Below, one piece after another: positions 29,993 through 38,951 of a stretch of 64,000 bases of DNA. The notes beneath the pieces are model-generated. The model saw only the letters and a program-made list of their open reading frames with translations, did not search any database and had not been told where the DNA came from. Origin of the DNA: Flavobacterium sp. ASV13 (GTDB lineage Bacteria; Bacteroidota; Bacteroidia; Flavobacteriales; Flavobacteriaceae). Every line of letters begins with the position of its first letter. The stretch's first letter is position 1. The position numbers and the translations under genes are program-made. The DNA lies in contig NZ_JQJY01000002.1 of the NCBI RefSeq assembly GCF_000745775.1, positions 62,001-126,000 on the forward strand, written 5' to 3'.

Positions 29993-32221
29993 CTATTGTA
30001 CTAATTCAAAGTCTGCTCTAAGTTTTATATCTGCTGACGAAGCTCCAATCATTACTTCGAAATCTCCTGGTTCAGCACCCCATTCTAATTTATTATTGTA
30101 GAATGATAATTTTTCTTTATCAATTGTAAATTCAATTGTTTTAGATTCTCCTGCATTTAATTTCACTTTTTGGAAATCTCTTAATTCTAAAACTGGACGA
30201 ACTACAGATCCAAATTTATCTTTCAAATACAACTGAACAACTTCTTCTCCCGCAACTTTTCCAACATTTGATAATTGGAAAGAAACTTTAATTGTTTCAT
30301 TGCTTTTGATTTTTGCTGAAGATAATTTCAAACCTGAATAATCGAATTTTGTATAACTCAAACCGTATCCGAATGGGAATTTAGGAGAGTTTTTCAAATC
30401 GATATAAGCTGAAACATAATTTTTTGAATCTTCATTTTTAGCAGGTCTTCCAGTACTAAAATGATTGTAGTAAATTGGAATTTGACCAACTTCTCTTGGG
30501 AAAGTCATCGGCAATTTTCCTGACGGATTATAATCTCCAAATAAAACATTTGCGATTGCATTTCCAGCCTCAGTTCCTAACCACCAAGTATATACAATCG
30601 CCGGAACGTTATCTGCTGTCCAGTTAAAAATAAGAGGACGTCCTGCATTTACTAAAACTACAACTGGTTTTCCTGTAGCCTGAATTGCTTTTACTAAATC
30701 TTCCTGAACACCTGGCAAGTGTAAATCGCTTCGGCTTTTTGCTTCACCGCTCATATCACGTCTTTCACCAATACTCAAAATAACAACATCAGCTTGTTTT
30801 GCAGTTGCAACTGCTTCGGCAAAACCATCTTTATTATCGCCATCTACTTCACAACCTTTAGCATAAAGCAATTTGGTATTTTTGCCTACTTTATTTTGTA
30901 AACCATCCCATTGCGAAACAACCCATTTGTCATAATCAACATCTGGTAATTCAACAGACCAAAATCCCATATTGGCTTTGTATTCTTTTACCATTGGACC
31001 AATAAATGCAATAGTTTTTAAGTTTTTAGAAAGCGGTAAAGTTTGGTTTTCATTCTTTAATAAAACAATACTTTTTTGCGCTACTTCAAGTGCTGCTTTT
31101 CTGTTTTCTGGATTCGCCAAAACTTTCTCTGCCCTTTTATCATCAGAATATTTGTAAGGATCATCAAATAAACCTAATTCAAATTTCTTACGTAAAATAC
31201 GTTTTACTGCATCATCAATTAAATCAACAGAAACTCTTCCTTCTTTTACTAATTCTGCTAAATTTTTACGATACGCATTACTTTCCATATCCATATCACT
31301 TCCTGCAGTAATAGCAGAATAAGCAGCTTCTTTAAGATCTTTTGAATAACCGTGTGCTACCATTTCACCAATTGATCCCCAGTCTGAAACTACGAAACCT
31401 TGAAAATTCCATTTTCCTTTTAAAATATCGCGTTGCAAATGTGCATTTCCTGTTGCTGGAATTCCATTTAAATCATTAAATGAATTCATAAACGTTGCCG
31501 CACCAGCATCTAAAGCCGATTTGAACGGAGGCAAATACGTTTCAAGCAACATTCTTTCGCTCATATCAACTGAGTTATAATCTCTTCCGCCAACACCTGC
31601 GCCATAAGCCGCAAAGTGTTTTACGCAAGCCATAACTGAATTTAAATCGCCTAATTTATTTCCTTGAAAACCTTTTACGCGTGCATAAGCGATTTTAGAA
31701 CCTAAGTACGTATCTTCTCCGGCACCTTCCATAACTCTTCCCCATCTTGGATCGCGGCCAATATCAACCATTGGCGCAAATGTCCAATGAATTCCACTTG
31801 CTGCAGCTTCTGTCGCCGCAACTCTAGCTGCTAATTCAATTGCTGCTAAATCCCAGCTCGCTGCTTCAGCTAACGGAATTGGGAATGTTGTTTTGTAACC
31901 GTGAATAACATCCTGACCAAATAACAATGGAATTTTTAAGCGCGACTGCATCGCTAATTCCTGATATTGTCTTGTATATTTTGTTCCGATGATATTCAGC
32001 ATCGAACCAATCAAACCTTGTTTAATCTCAGATTGTTTATTTGGGTTAATAGTAATTGGTCCCGTTGCCTGATTATCGCCTGTGTATTGATTCAGCTGGC
32101 CAATTTTTTCTTCAATAGTCATTTTCTTCAACAGATCATTCACTTTTTGATCTATTGTCTGCTGTTGCGCTGTCGCAAAAAACGTAGCCATCAGCAAGGC
32201 AAATGTGGTTAATTTCTTCAT
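29993..32221 (-). CDS. GH3 beta-glucosidase (BglX type)
   Basis: A 742-residue periplasmic exo-glucosidase, the last gene of the glycan locus. It has a signal peptide (ending FFATAQQ), the N-terminal TIM-like domain with HGYKTTFPIPL, the nucleophile Asp in GFVVSDWGS, the alpha/beta sandwich with PLVFN-like GRPLIFNWTADNVPAI, and a C-terminal fibronectin-III-like domain. It should release glucose from oligosaccharides made by the GH16, GH5 and GH30 enzymes. The ATG at 32221 starts the signal peptide; seven upstream codons are unlikely. It follows a GH30 gene by 14 bases. Confidence 0.94.
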   Translation of the reverse strand: MKKLTTFALLMATFFATAQQQTIDQKVNDLLKKMTIEEKIGQLNQYTGDNQATGPITINPNKQSEIKQGLIGSMLNIIGTKYTRQYQELAMQSRLKIPLLFGQDVIHGYKTTFPIPLAEAASWDLAAIELAARVAATEAAASGIHWTFAPMVDIGRDPRWGRVMEGAGEDTYLGSKIAYARVKGFQGNKLGDLNSVMACVKHFAAYGAGVGGRDYNSVDMSERMLLETYLPPFKSALDAGAATFMNSFNDLNGIPATGNAHLQRDILKGKWNFQGFVVSDWGSIGEMVAHGYSKDLKEAAYSAITAGSDMDMESNAYRKNLAELVKEGRVSVDLIDDAVKRILRKKFELGLFDDPYKYSDDKRAEKVLANPENRKAALEVAQKSIVLLKNENQTLPLSKNLKTIAFIGPMVKEYKANMGFWSVELPDVDYDKWVVSQWDGLQNKVGKNTKLLYAKGCEVDGDNKDGFAEAVATAKQADVVILSIGERRDMSGEAKSRSDLHLPGVQEDLVKAIQATGKPVVVLVNAGRPLIFNWTADNVPAIVYTWWLGTEAGNAIANVLFGDYNPSGKLPMTFPREVGQIPIYYNHFSTGRPAKNEDSKNYVSAYIDLKNSPKFPFGYGLSYTKFDYSGLKLSSAKIKSNETIKVSFQLSNVGKVAGEEVVQLYLKDKFGSVVRPVLELRDFQKVKLNAGESKTIEFTIDKEKLSFYNNKLEWGAEPGDFEVMIGASSADIKLRADFELVQ

Positions 32222-32235
32222 GAATTTAATTTTGA

Positions 32236-33660
32236 TTACCAAACGTAAGTTGCTACAGCACCTTCGTTTAAAGTAGTTGAAATTTGTTTTTGATTGTATT
32301 TAATATTGAATGTTTCTGCTGAATTCCCATCATTTTCTACAATTAGAACAATTTGTCCCGATGGTGTTTTGAAAGCAACGTTGTGTAAATTTCCAGCAAT
32401 ATTACTTCCAATTCTTACTGATCCTTCAGGAACAAATTTTGAAGCGTGACCAATTAGGTAATAACCTACTTCTCGCTTAATATTCTGGTTTTGATCAATC
32501 ATCAAAGCACCTTTACAAGTAGAACAACCTCCTGGAGTAAATGGCTTGTAATATTCATCATTAGCCAATCCCCATGAAAGTGCAATTTTGCTCCAGTTTC
32601 TCATTGAACCAATTACAACATTTTTTACACCCCATTTCAAATCATTTTCAAAACTGCTTTTTGATCCTGTGTATTGTTCTGTAAAATATAAATCTTTGTC
32701 TGGAAATGCATTGTGTACTGTTGTTAAAGCACTGATATCACCTTCGTACAAGTGAAACGCAGAACCAGTCACAAAAGGATTTGCTTTTGTATCTTTTAAA
32801 ATAGTCAAAGGATATTCTGGTTTGTTGCAATTGTGATCGTAAACAATAATTTTAGTTTTTATTCCTGCCGCTTTAAAAGCTGGCCCTAGATTATTTCCAA
32901 TAAAATCTGCTTGTTGTTCAGCCAACATCAACATACTCGGATTATTTCCTGGGTGTAACGGTTCGTTTTGAGGCGTTATTGCATCAATTACAATTCCTTG
33001 TGCCTTCATTGCCTGAATATATTTCACAAAATATTCGGCATAAACCTGATAGTATTTTGGTTGTAAACTTCCACCTTTTGAGCTTCCGTTATCTTTCATC
33101 CAAACGGGTGGAGACCACGGAGAACCCATAATTTTGATTTTCGGATTTATAGCTAAAATCTCTTTTAAAACCGGAACCACATCTTTTAAATCTGGACCAA
33201 GGTTGAAATGTTCCAGTTTCAAATCTGTTTGGCCTTCTGGCATATCATCATACGAAAAAACTACTTCATTCAAATCTGAAGCACCAATACTGATTCTTAA
33301 ATAACTTATACCTACAGCATCATTTTTTCTTGAAAAAAGCTCTTGAAGCAATGCTTCTCTTTTTGCTTTATCCAATTTCAAAATCGTCTGAGCGCTTCCT
33401 CCAGTTAAAGAAAATCCAAAACCTTCAATGGTTTGAAATTTTTGAGAAGCGTCAACAGTGATAGTCTGATTTGAATTTACATCAGAATTAAAAACCAAAT
33501 CTGGCTGTTTTTTTAATTTTGATGATTCATCTGTAGTTGTAATCCAAGATTCAGCTTTTCCAGAATTGGAAGCTGTACTTTTTGAAGAACCGCATTTTAT
33601 TTGAACTGCAATTAAAGGCAGCAAAAGTAAAATTTGGAGTTTTTTGTTGATGTTTTTCAT
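32236..33660 (-). CDS. GH30 glucanase lipoprotein, paralogue A1
   Basis: A 474-residue lipoprotein (C23 after a hydrophobic signal) with a GH30 barrel: substrate loop FGFSLTGGSAQ, GSPWSPPVWMK, acid/base E233 in TPQNEP, nucleophile E328 in YFTEQY, and a C-terminal beta-sandwich ending TYVW. It closely resembles the GH30 at 37449-38924 rather than the other two, and looks like subfamily 3, in which endo-beta-1,6-glucanases are known. It starts one base after the phosphodiesterase-fold gene, so it is within one transcript. Confidence 0.9.
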   Translation of the reverse strand: MKNINKKLQILLLLPLIAVQIKCGSSKSTASNSGKAESWITTTDESSKLKKQPDLVFNSDVNSNQTITVDASQKFQTIEGFGFSLTGGSAQTILKLDKAKREALLQELFSRKNDAVGISYLRISIGASDLNEVVFSYDDMPEGQTDLKLEHFNLGPDLKDVVPVLKEILAINPKIKIMGSPWSPPVWMKDNGSSKGGSLQPKYYQVYAEYFVKYIQAMKAQGIVIDAITPQNEPLHPGNNPSMLMLAEQQADFIGNNLGPAFKAAGIKTKIIVYDHNCNKPEYPLTILKDTKANPFVTGSAFHLYEGDISALTTVHNAFPDKDLYFTEQYTGSKSSFENDLKWGVKNVVIGSMRNWSKIALSWGLANDEYYKPFTPGGCSTCKGALMIDQNQNIKREVGYYLIGHASKFVPEGSVRIGSNIAGNLHNVAFKTPSGQIVLIVENDGNSAETFNIKYNQKQISTTLNEGAVATYVW

Positions 33661-33661
33661 T

Positions 33662-34501
33662 TTAATCTATTTCTATTAAAACAGGTAAATGATCCGATGG
33701 ATATTTTAAATCTTTAGAATCACTTAAAACTGCGTGTTTATAAATCTTAAGTCCGCTATTTTTTGAAACAAAAATGTAATCAAGCAATAATGTTACAGGC
33801 TTGTCGTGTTTAAAATCATTGAATGTTCCTGATGGTCCGAAAGGTTTTTCTATTGAAACATCTTTCGTGTCATTCATCACTTTTTTTATTTCGGCAATTT
33901 GTTTTGTCTCTGGTTCCGAATTAAAATCTCCCATTAAAAAAACAGGGTATTTTTTAATATTTATTGCTTGAATTTTTGACAAAACAAGCTCAACACCTTT
34001 CACTCTTGCCACTTCGCCCATATGATCCAGATGCAGATTAAAAACATAAAATACCTTTTTGGTTTTTAAATCTTTAAAAAGACCATAAGTACAAACTCTA
34101 TTGCAGGCTGCGTCCCAACCTCTGGAAACTACATTTGGTGTTTCTGATAACCAAAATGTATTGGATTCCTGAACTTGAAAACGATCTTTTTTATAAAATA
34201 TCGTAGCTGCTTCTCCCGTTCCTTTTTCCTCTCTTCCAATTCCAAATCTGGTATAATCTGGCAAGGCCGATGCAATATCAATTACTTGATTTGGCAATCC
34301 TTCTTGAATCCCAAAAATATCAGGACTGTAAAATTGTATTTGCGACGCGAAATAATCTTTTCGATTTGGCCAGGCATTTTCTCCATCTGAAGCAACATCC
34401 AAACGAATATTATACGTCATCAATTTCAGATTCTGACCAAAAAAAGATTGACTTGCCAAAACAAGCATTACTGCTAAAACTATTTTATTTACTGTTTTCA
34501 T
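33662..34501 (-). CDS. Secreted endonuclease/exonuclease/phosphatase-fold protein
   Basis: A 279-residue periplasmic protein (signal ending SFFGQ). The fold's active-site blocks are all present: LMTYNIRLD, GIQEGLPNQ (metal-binding Glu), NLHLDHMGEVAR, FLMGDFNSEP and YPSDHLPV at the C-terminus. Members of this group in glycan loci are of unknown substrate; a phosphodiester or phosphomonoester linked to a glycan is a guess. It is embedded between GH16 and GH30, one base from the latter, so it belongs to the locus. Confidence 0.88.
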   Translation of the reverse strand: MKTVNKIVLAVMLVLASQSFFGQNLKLMTYNIRLDVASDGENAWPNRKDYFASQIQFYSPDIFGIQEGLPNQVIDIASALPDYTRFGIGREEKGTGEAATIFYKKDRFQVQESNTFWLSETPNVVSRGWDAACNRVCTYGLFKDLKTKKVFYVFNLHLDHMGEVARVKGVELVLSKIQAINIKKYPVFLMGDFNSEPETKQIAEIKKVMNDTKDVSIEKPFGPSGTFNDFKHDKPVTLLLDYIFVSKNSGLKIYKHAVLSDSKDLKYPSDHLPVLIEID

Positions 34502-34520
34502 ATTTAAAAAATTTAATCTC

Positions 34521-34547
34521 GTAAAGCTAGGTTTTCCGAGGCTTTAC
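34521..34547 (-). other. Hairpin between GH16 and the phosphodiesterase-fold gene
   Basis: GTAAAGC and GCTTTAC arms with a 13-base loop in the 72-base gap. There is no U run directly after it on the minus strand, so it is more likely an RNA-processing or stability element than a strong terminator. Confidence 0.4.
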
Positions 34548-34573
34548 AAAAAATAAATCATTTAAAAATTATG

Positions 34574-35647
34574 TTAATTATATACCCTAACGTAATCAAC
34601 TTCGAAAGTTGCACTTGTAAAATTAGGGTCAACTTTTCCTCCAAAGTTTCCGCCCATGGCTAAATTCAAAATCAAGAAAAAATTGGCATTAAATGGTGTC
34701 GAACTGCTGTTTGCGTAAGTGTAAAACAAATTATCATCTACATAAAACTTGATGCTTTCTGCACTCCATTCTGCTGCATAAACGTGAAATTCTGTTGCTG
34801 AATTTGGAACTGTTGTAGTAGCCGTATCAGGCGTATTTCCAGAACGTCCAGGCGAATGCAAAGAAGAATGATTTACGTTTGGATTATTTCCAACTGATTC
34901 TAAAATATCGACCTCACCACAAGCTGGCCATGGCGCCGTATCAATATTGTCACCAAGCATCCAGAAAGCTGGCCAGGTTCCTCCGCCTACTGGCAATTTT
35001 GCACGAACTTCAGCGCGACCATATTTAAATGAAAACTTTCCTTTTGTAAGCATTCTTGTCGATGTATAATGGCTTCCCATATACTCTTCTTTTATTGCTT
35101 TGATTTTTAGCGTTCCGTTTGAAATAATTACATTTTCAGGACGAGTAGTATAATATTCTAATTCGTTATTTCCCCAACCGTCGCCAGTTCCTGTATTATA
35201 ACCCCATTTAGCGCTATTAGGAGCTCCGTCTACATCAAACTCATCTGCCCACAGTATTTTTCTTGCAACAAAAACATTTACAGAAGTTGTTGTGCTTACA
35301 AACTGTAATCCGTTATAGGCTGAAACAATAATTGGGTATGTTTTAGTTCCTGAAGCTGTAAATTCATAAGTAAAATCACCCGTTGAAATTTCTTTTAACT
35401 GATTATCAATCACAACCTTATAAGATGTAGCATTTGATGCTGAAATGGTAAGTTTTACCTTTCCACTTCCATCGCCATTGGGCTTTTCAGCTGTTTTTCC
35501 AACAACGTCTACCTGAACAGAAAGATTTGACGGACCAGTTACAACAGGCGCATCACCTCCGCCATCATTACCACTACTGCAGGATTGACAGACGAATAGC
35601 AAGGCTATTAAAAAGCTTGCTTTTTTTATTAAAGTATTTAGTTTCAT
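34574..35647 (-). CDS. GH16 laminarinase-type beta-glucanase lipoprotein
   Basis: A 357-residue lipoprotein: C23 in CQSCSSGNDGGGD, an acidic tail after the lipidated cysteine that fits a surface-export signal; an Ig/PKD-like domain (about 40-128); and a GH16 catalytic domain (130-357). The active site is EVDILE at 245-250 (E245 nucleophile, E250 acid/base), the beta-bulge form found in endo-beta-1,3-glucanases. WPAFWMLGD and GWGNNELEYYT line the cleft. It likely cuts beta-1,3-glucan at the surface before import by SusC/D. Confidence 0.93.
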   Translation of the reverse strand: MKLNTLIKKASFLIALLFVCQSCSSGNDGGGDAPVVTGPSNLSVQVDVVGKTAEKPNGDGSGKVKLTISASNATSYKVVIDNQLKEISTGDFTYEFTASGTKTYPIIVSAYNGLQFVSTTTSVNVFVARKILWADEFDVDGAPNSAKWGYNTGTGDGWGNNELEYYTTRPENVIISNGTLKIKAIKEEYMGSHYTSTRMLTKGKFSFKYGRAEVRAKLPVGGGTWPAFWMLGDNIDTAPWPACGEVDILESVGNNPNVNHSSLHSPGRSGNTPDTATTTVPNSATEFHVYAAEWSAESIKFYVDDNLFYTYANSSSTPFNANFFLILNLAMGGNFGGKVDPNFTSATFEVDYVRVYN

Positions 35648-35678
35648 TGGTTTTGGTTATTTAGTTAGTTTTTTTAGC

Positions 35679-37421
35679 TTATTTTTTTCCTTCCGAAAAA
35701 TTCAAATAATTCAAATTGAAGCCTCCTTTTTCAAAAACTGCTTTTATTTTATTTGTTCCAGCTTCTAATTGAACTCCAGTTAATACAACTGTTTTCCATT
35801 TGTCGTTTCCTCCGGTTGCAGGAAGTACAATTGATTCTGATTTTTTTCCGTTTGCAGTTTCAAAATGAAGTTTGCCTTCTGCTTTTTCGCTTGAATAACG
35901 AATCGCTACTTTATAACTATTTTGTTTTTTAACTTCAGAAGTAAATTGCAGCCACTCGCCATCTTCAATAAAAGAAACCTGATAACCGTTTGATCCAGTA
36001 TCTTTACATGATAAAATATCTACACCATCATTTCGCATAGTATTTCCTTTGTTCCAATCGTCAAATTTTCCGGTTTCAACTCTGTAGTTTATAAAATCTT
36101 TATCTGAATAAGCATATCCGTTTGTTCCAAGATCATATTGCGTTGCAGCAATTTTACCAGGAATTACATGTTTTTTATATGGTTTTGTATCGTTTGTCTG
36201 AACTTGTCTGAACATTGCATCAATTACATCTGACTTAACTGTTACGTTTTCCATTTTGTAATTATCAGCCATTTTCATTAAGGCTTTTTTTGCAAACTCA
36301 GGAGTTGGTTTTTGTCCGCCATCTTTCCAATATTTCAACAAAACATCATATTCAGGAATTTTTGTTACCGAAGTTACTCCTGCAATATTTTCTATTTTTT
36401 TCATTGGCCAAAATGCCCATCCAATGTTATTGCTTTCTACTAAAGTCAAAGCATCTTTGAACCAAACATTTGAATTTTCTCCACTTTCGCCCATCCAAAT
36501 TGGCACATTATGTTCTTTTCTGTAATCCAGCATTTTTTGGATAGAACCTTGAGTAGTATAATTCCAATATTTGTGGAAACTCAACGCCATATTATCATCC
36601 CATAAAGGAAAAATTCCATTGTAATTATTCCCCCAGCAATTTCCTTCGATAATTACCATATGGTTTGGATCTACTTCGCGAATTGCTTTAGTTACTGCAA
36701 CCATCAAATCTCGTAATGGTCCGTTTGAATTTTCATCACAGCCATTTTTATTGGTTCCGGTAAAATTCCAGTTTGGTTCGTTGATAATATCATACGCGCC
36801 AATCCATTGATTCTCTCTATAACGAGAAGCTAACTTTTTCCATAAAGCAATCATTTTTTTCTGATTGGCTTCGCTGTTCCAAAGTGATGGTTTTGTAGTA
36901 TCGTAATCCGAAATTGCAGCATCATTTCCTTGACCTCCTGGTGCGGCATGCAAATCTAAAATCAAATACATTTTATTTTCGGCACACCATTTCAACAAAT
37001 TATCGGTCATCGTGAAGCCTTCTTCTAAAAAGGTAATTTCTCCATTTTTTTCTTCCTGAATTGATGGCGTATAAAGATTGTAATGCATTGGAAGACGAAT
37101 TGAATTGAATCCCCATTTCGCCAATGAATCAATATCTCTTTTCGTGATTCCGTTTGCTTTGTAGGCTGCATAAAATTCCTTGGTTCCTTGTTCTCCAACA
37201 ACGTCCTGAATTTTTTGTTTGATTTGATATTGCGGACTAGCAAATGGCTGTGTCTGCAACATATATCCTTCCTGAACCATCCAGCCTCCTAAACCAAGAC
37301 CTCTTAAGATTATATTTTTGCCGTTTCCGTCAACAATATTCTGTCCGTCTCTATGTAAAAAGCCTTGTCCGAAAGAAGCAATTGAAAACAAAAGCAGGAA
37401 TGTTATAATTATTTTTTTCAT
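35679..37421 (-). CDS. GH5 glucanase with C-terminal CBM6-like module
   Basis: A 580-residue secreted enzyme (signal ending ASFGQ). The GH5 barrel spans about 20-420: RGLGLGGWMVQEG, acid/base E215 in IINEPNW and nucleophile E312 in WMGESGEN. Residues about 430-577 form a CBM6/CBM35-like beta-sandwich (YRVETGKFDDWN, GEWLQFTSEV, NKIKAVFEKGGFNLNYLNF). Homologues of similar form act on beta-1,3- or beta-1,6-glucans; exact linkage cannot be read here. It lies in the locus between GH16 and three GH30 genes, 27-31 bases apart. Confidence 0.9.
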   Translation of the reverse strand: MKKIIITFLLLFSIASFGQGFLHRDGQNIVDGNGKNIILRGLGLGGWMVQEGYMLQTQPFASPQYQIKQKIQDVVGEQGTKEFYAAYKANGITKRDIDSLAKWGFNSIRLPMHYNLYTPSIQEEKNGEITFLEEGFTMTDNLLKWCAENKMYLILDLHAAPGGQGNDAAISDYDTTKPSLWNSEANQKKMIALWKKLASRYRENQWIGAYDIINEPNWNFTGTNKNGCDENSNGPLRDLMVAVTKAIREVDPNHMVIIEGNCWGNNYNGIFPLWDDNMALSFHKYWNYTTQGSIQKMLDYRKEHNVPIWMGESGENSNVWFKDALTLVESNNIGWAFWPMKKIENIAGVTSVTKIPEYDVLLKYWKDGGQKPTPEFAKKALMKMADNYKMENVTVKSDVIDAMFRQVQTNDTKPYKKHVIPGKIAATQYDLGTNGYAYSDKDFINYRVETGKFDDWNKGNTMRNDGVDILSCKDTGSNGYQVSFIEDGEWLQFTSEVKKQNSYKVAIRYSSEKAEGKLHFETANGKKSESIVLPATGGNDKWKTVVLTGVQLEAGTNKIKAVFEKGGFNLNYLNFSEGKK

Positions 37422-37448
37422 CTGAAAATTGATTTTATTTTCTTTTGA

Positions 37449-38924
37449 TTATTTCCAAGTATAAGTTCCAACTGCTCCAGCATCTAGAGACGATGTAACC
37501 CATTTATCATTGAATTTAATATTGAAAGTTTCATTAACTGTTCCGTCATTTTCAACAATTAAAACTTTTGATCCAGATGGCGTAATGAAAGCAGCAGTTT
37601 GAAGATTTCCACTGTTATTACTTGCAATTCTAACAGAACCAGCCGGAACAAATTTTGAAGCGTGGGCAATAATATAATAAGCAACATTACGCTGAATGCT
37701 CTCACTCGAATTTATCGTTAAAGCACCTTTACACATGCTACATCCTCCATCAGTATGAGGTCTGTAACCGCCATCATTCGCTAAATTCCATTCTAGTGCG
37801 TTTCTACTGTAATTACGCATTGAACCGATAATTACATTACGAACATGCCATTTTAAATCACCACTAAAACTTCCTTCAGAAGATGTCCATTGTTCTGTGA
37901 AATACACATTTTTAGTTGGAAAAGAACTGTAAACATTTGTTAAGGCACTAATATCTCCAGCATATAAATGGAATGCTGAACCGTCTACGAAAGGAAAAGC
38001 ATCAGCGTCAGCCAAAATTGCTTTTGGATAATTTGGATTGTCACAATTATGATCGTAAGCAATAATTTTTACATTAAGATTTGCCGCTTTAAAAGCTGGG
38101 CCTAAGTTGCTTTTAATAAAAATAGCCTGATCTGCTGCAGACATATACATACTCGGATTGTTTCCGTCATGCAAAGGCTCATTTTGAGGTGTTACGGCAT
38201 CAATTGTAATTCCTTCAGCTTTCATTTGCTGAATATATTTTACAAAATATTTTGCATAAACATCATAGTATTTTGTTTGCAATTTTCCTCCTTTAAAACT
38301 ATCCACATCTTTCATCCAAACCGGAGCTGACCAAGGCGTTGCCAAAATCAAAATCTTCGGATTGATAGCCAGAATTTCTTTCAAAAGAGCAATTACACCC
38401 GCTTTATCTTTATCTAAACTAAATTTTGAAAGCGTTAAATCTGTATCTCCTGTTGGAAGATCGTCATAAGTAAAAGGAGTTGCATTCAAATCTGATGCTC
38501 CAATACTGATTCTTAGATAACTTATTCCTATTGAGCCTTCTCCAGAACCAAATAATTCCTGTAAAAGAGCACTTTTTTTAGCTGCTGTCAATTGATTGAT
38601 CATGTCAGCGCTTCCGCCTGTTAAAGTATAACCGAAACCATCTATTGTTTGGTATTTTTGGGAAGCATTAACTTCGATATTGGCATTAGTATTTACTGTT
38701 GTTCCAAAACCTAACGTTGTTGCTTGTTTGGCTAAAAGAACACTTTGATCTCCTTTTGTCAGCCAGAAATCAACGTCGTTTGTAACTGTCACAGGAGGAG
38801 TTACAACTGGAGGAGTTACAGGTGGTGGATCAGTTGCATCGTTTGAAGATGAACATTTTACCTGAGCAAATACTGCTAAAGCAAAAAATAATGCTTTTAT
38901 AGTGGTTTTAAAATTAAGATTCAT
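37449..38924 (-). CDS. GH30 glucanase lipoprotein, paralogue A2
   Basis: A 491-residue lipoprotein (C24), with a Pro/Val-rich spacer (PPVTPPVVTPPV) after the anchor. The catalytic barrel shows FGYTLTGGSAD, LATPWSAPVWMK, acid/base E249 in TPQNEP and nucleophile E344 in YFTEQW; the C-terminal sandwich ends GTYTWK. It is the close paralogue of the GH30 at 32236-33660 and likely of the endo-beta-1,6-glucanase subfamily. The spacer suggests that it reaches out from the membrane, whereas its sister lacks it. Confidence 0.9.
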   Translation of the reverse strand: MNLNFKTTIKALFFALAVFAQVKCSSSNDATDPPPVTPPVVTPPVTVTNDVDFWLTKGDQSVLLAKQATTLGFGTTVNTNANIEVNASQKYQTIDGFGYTLTGGSADMINQLTAAKKSALLQELFGSGEGSIGISYLRISIGASDLNATPFTYDDLPTGDTDLTLSKFSLDKDKAGVIALLKEILAINPKILILATPWSAPVWMKDVDSFKGGKLQTKYYDVYAKYFVKYIQQMKAEGITIDAVTPQNEPLHDGNNPSMYMSAADQAIFIKSNLGPAFKAANLNVKIIAYDHNCDNPNYPKAILADADAFPFVDGSAFHLYAGDISALTNVYSSFPTKNVYFTEQWTSSEGSFSGDLKWHVRNVIIGSMRNYSRNALEWNLANDGGYRPHTDGGCSMCKGALTINSSESIQRNVAYYIIAHASKFVPAGSVRIASNNSGNLQTAAFITPSGSKVLIVENDGTVNETFNIKFNDKWVTSSLDAGAVGTYTWK

Positions 38925-38951
38925 TTTTATAGTTTTTTAGTTAATAGACGG

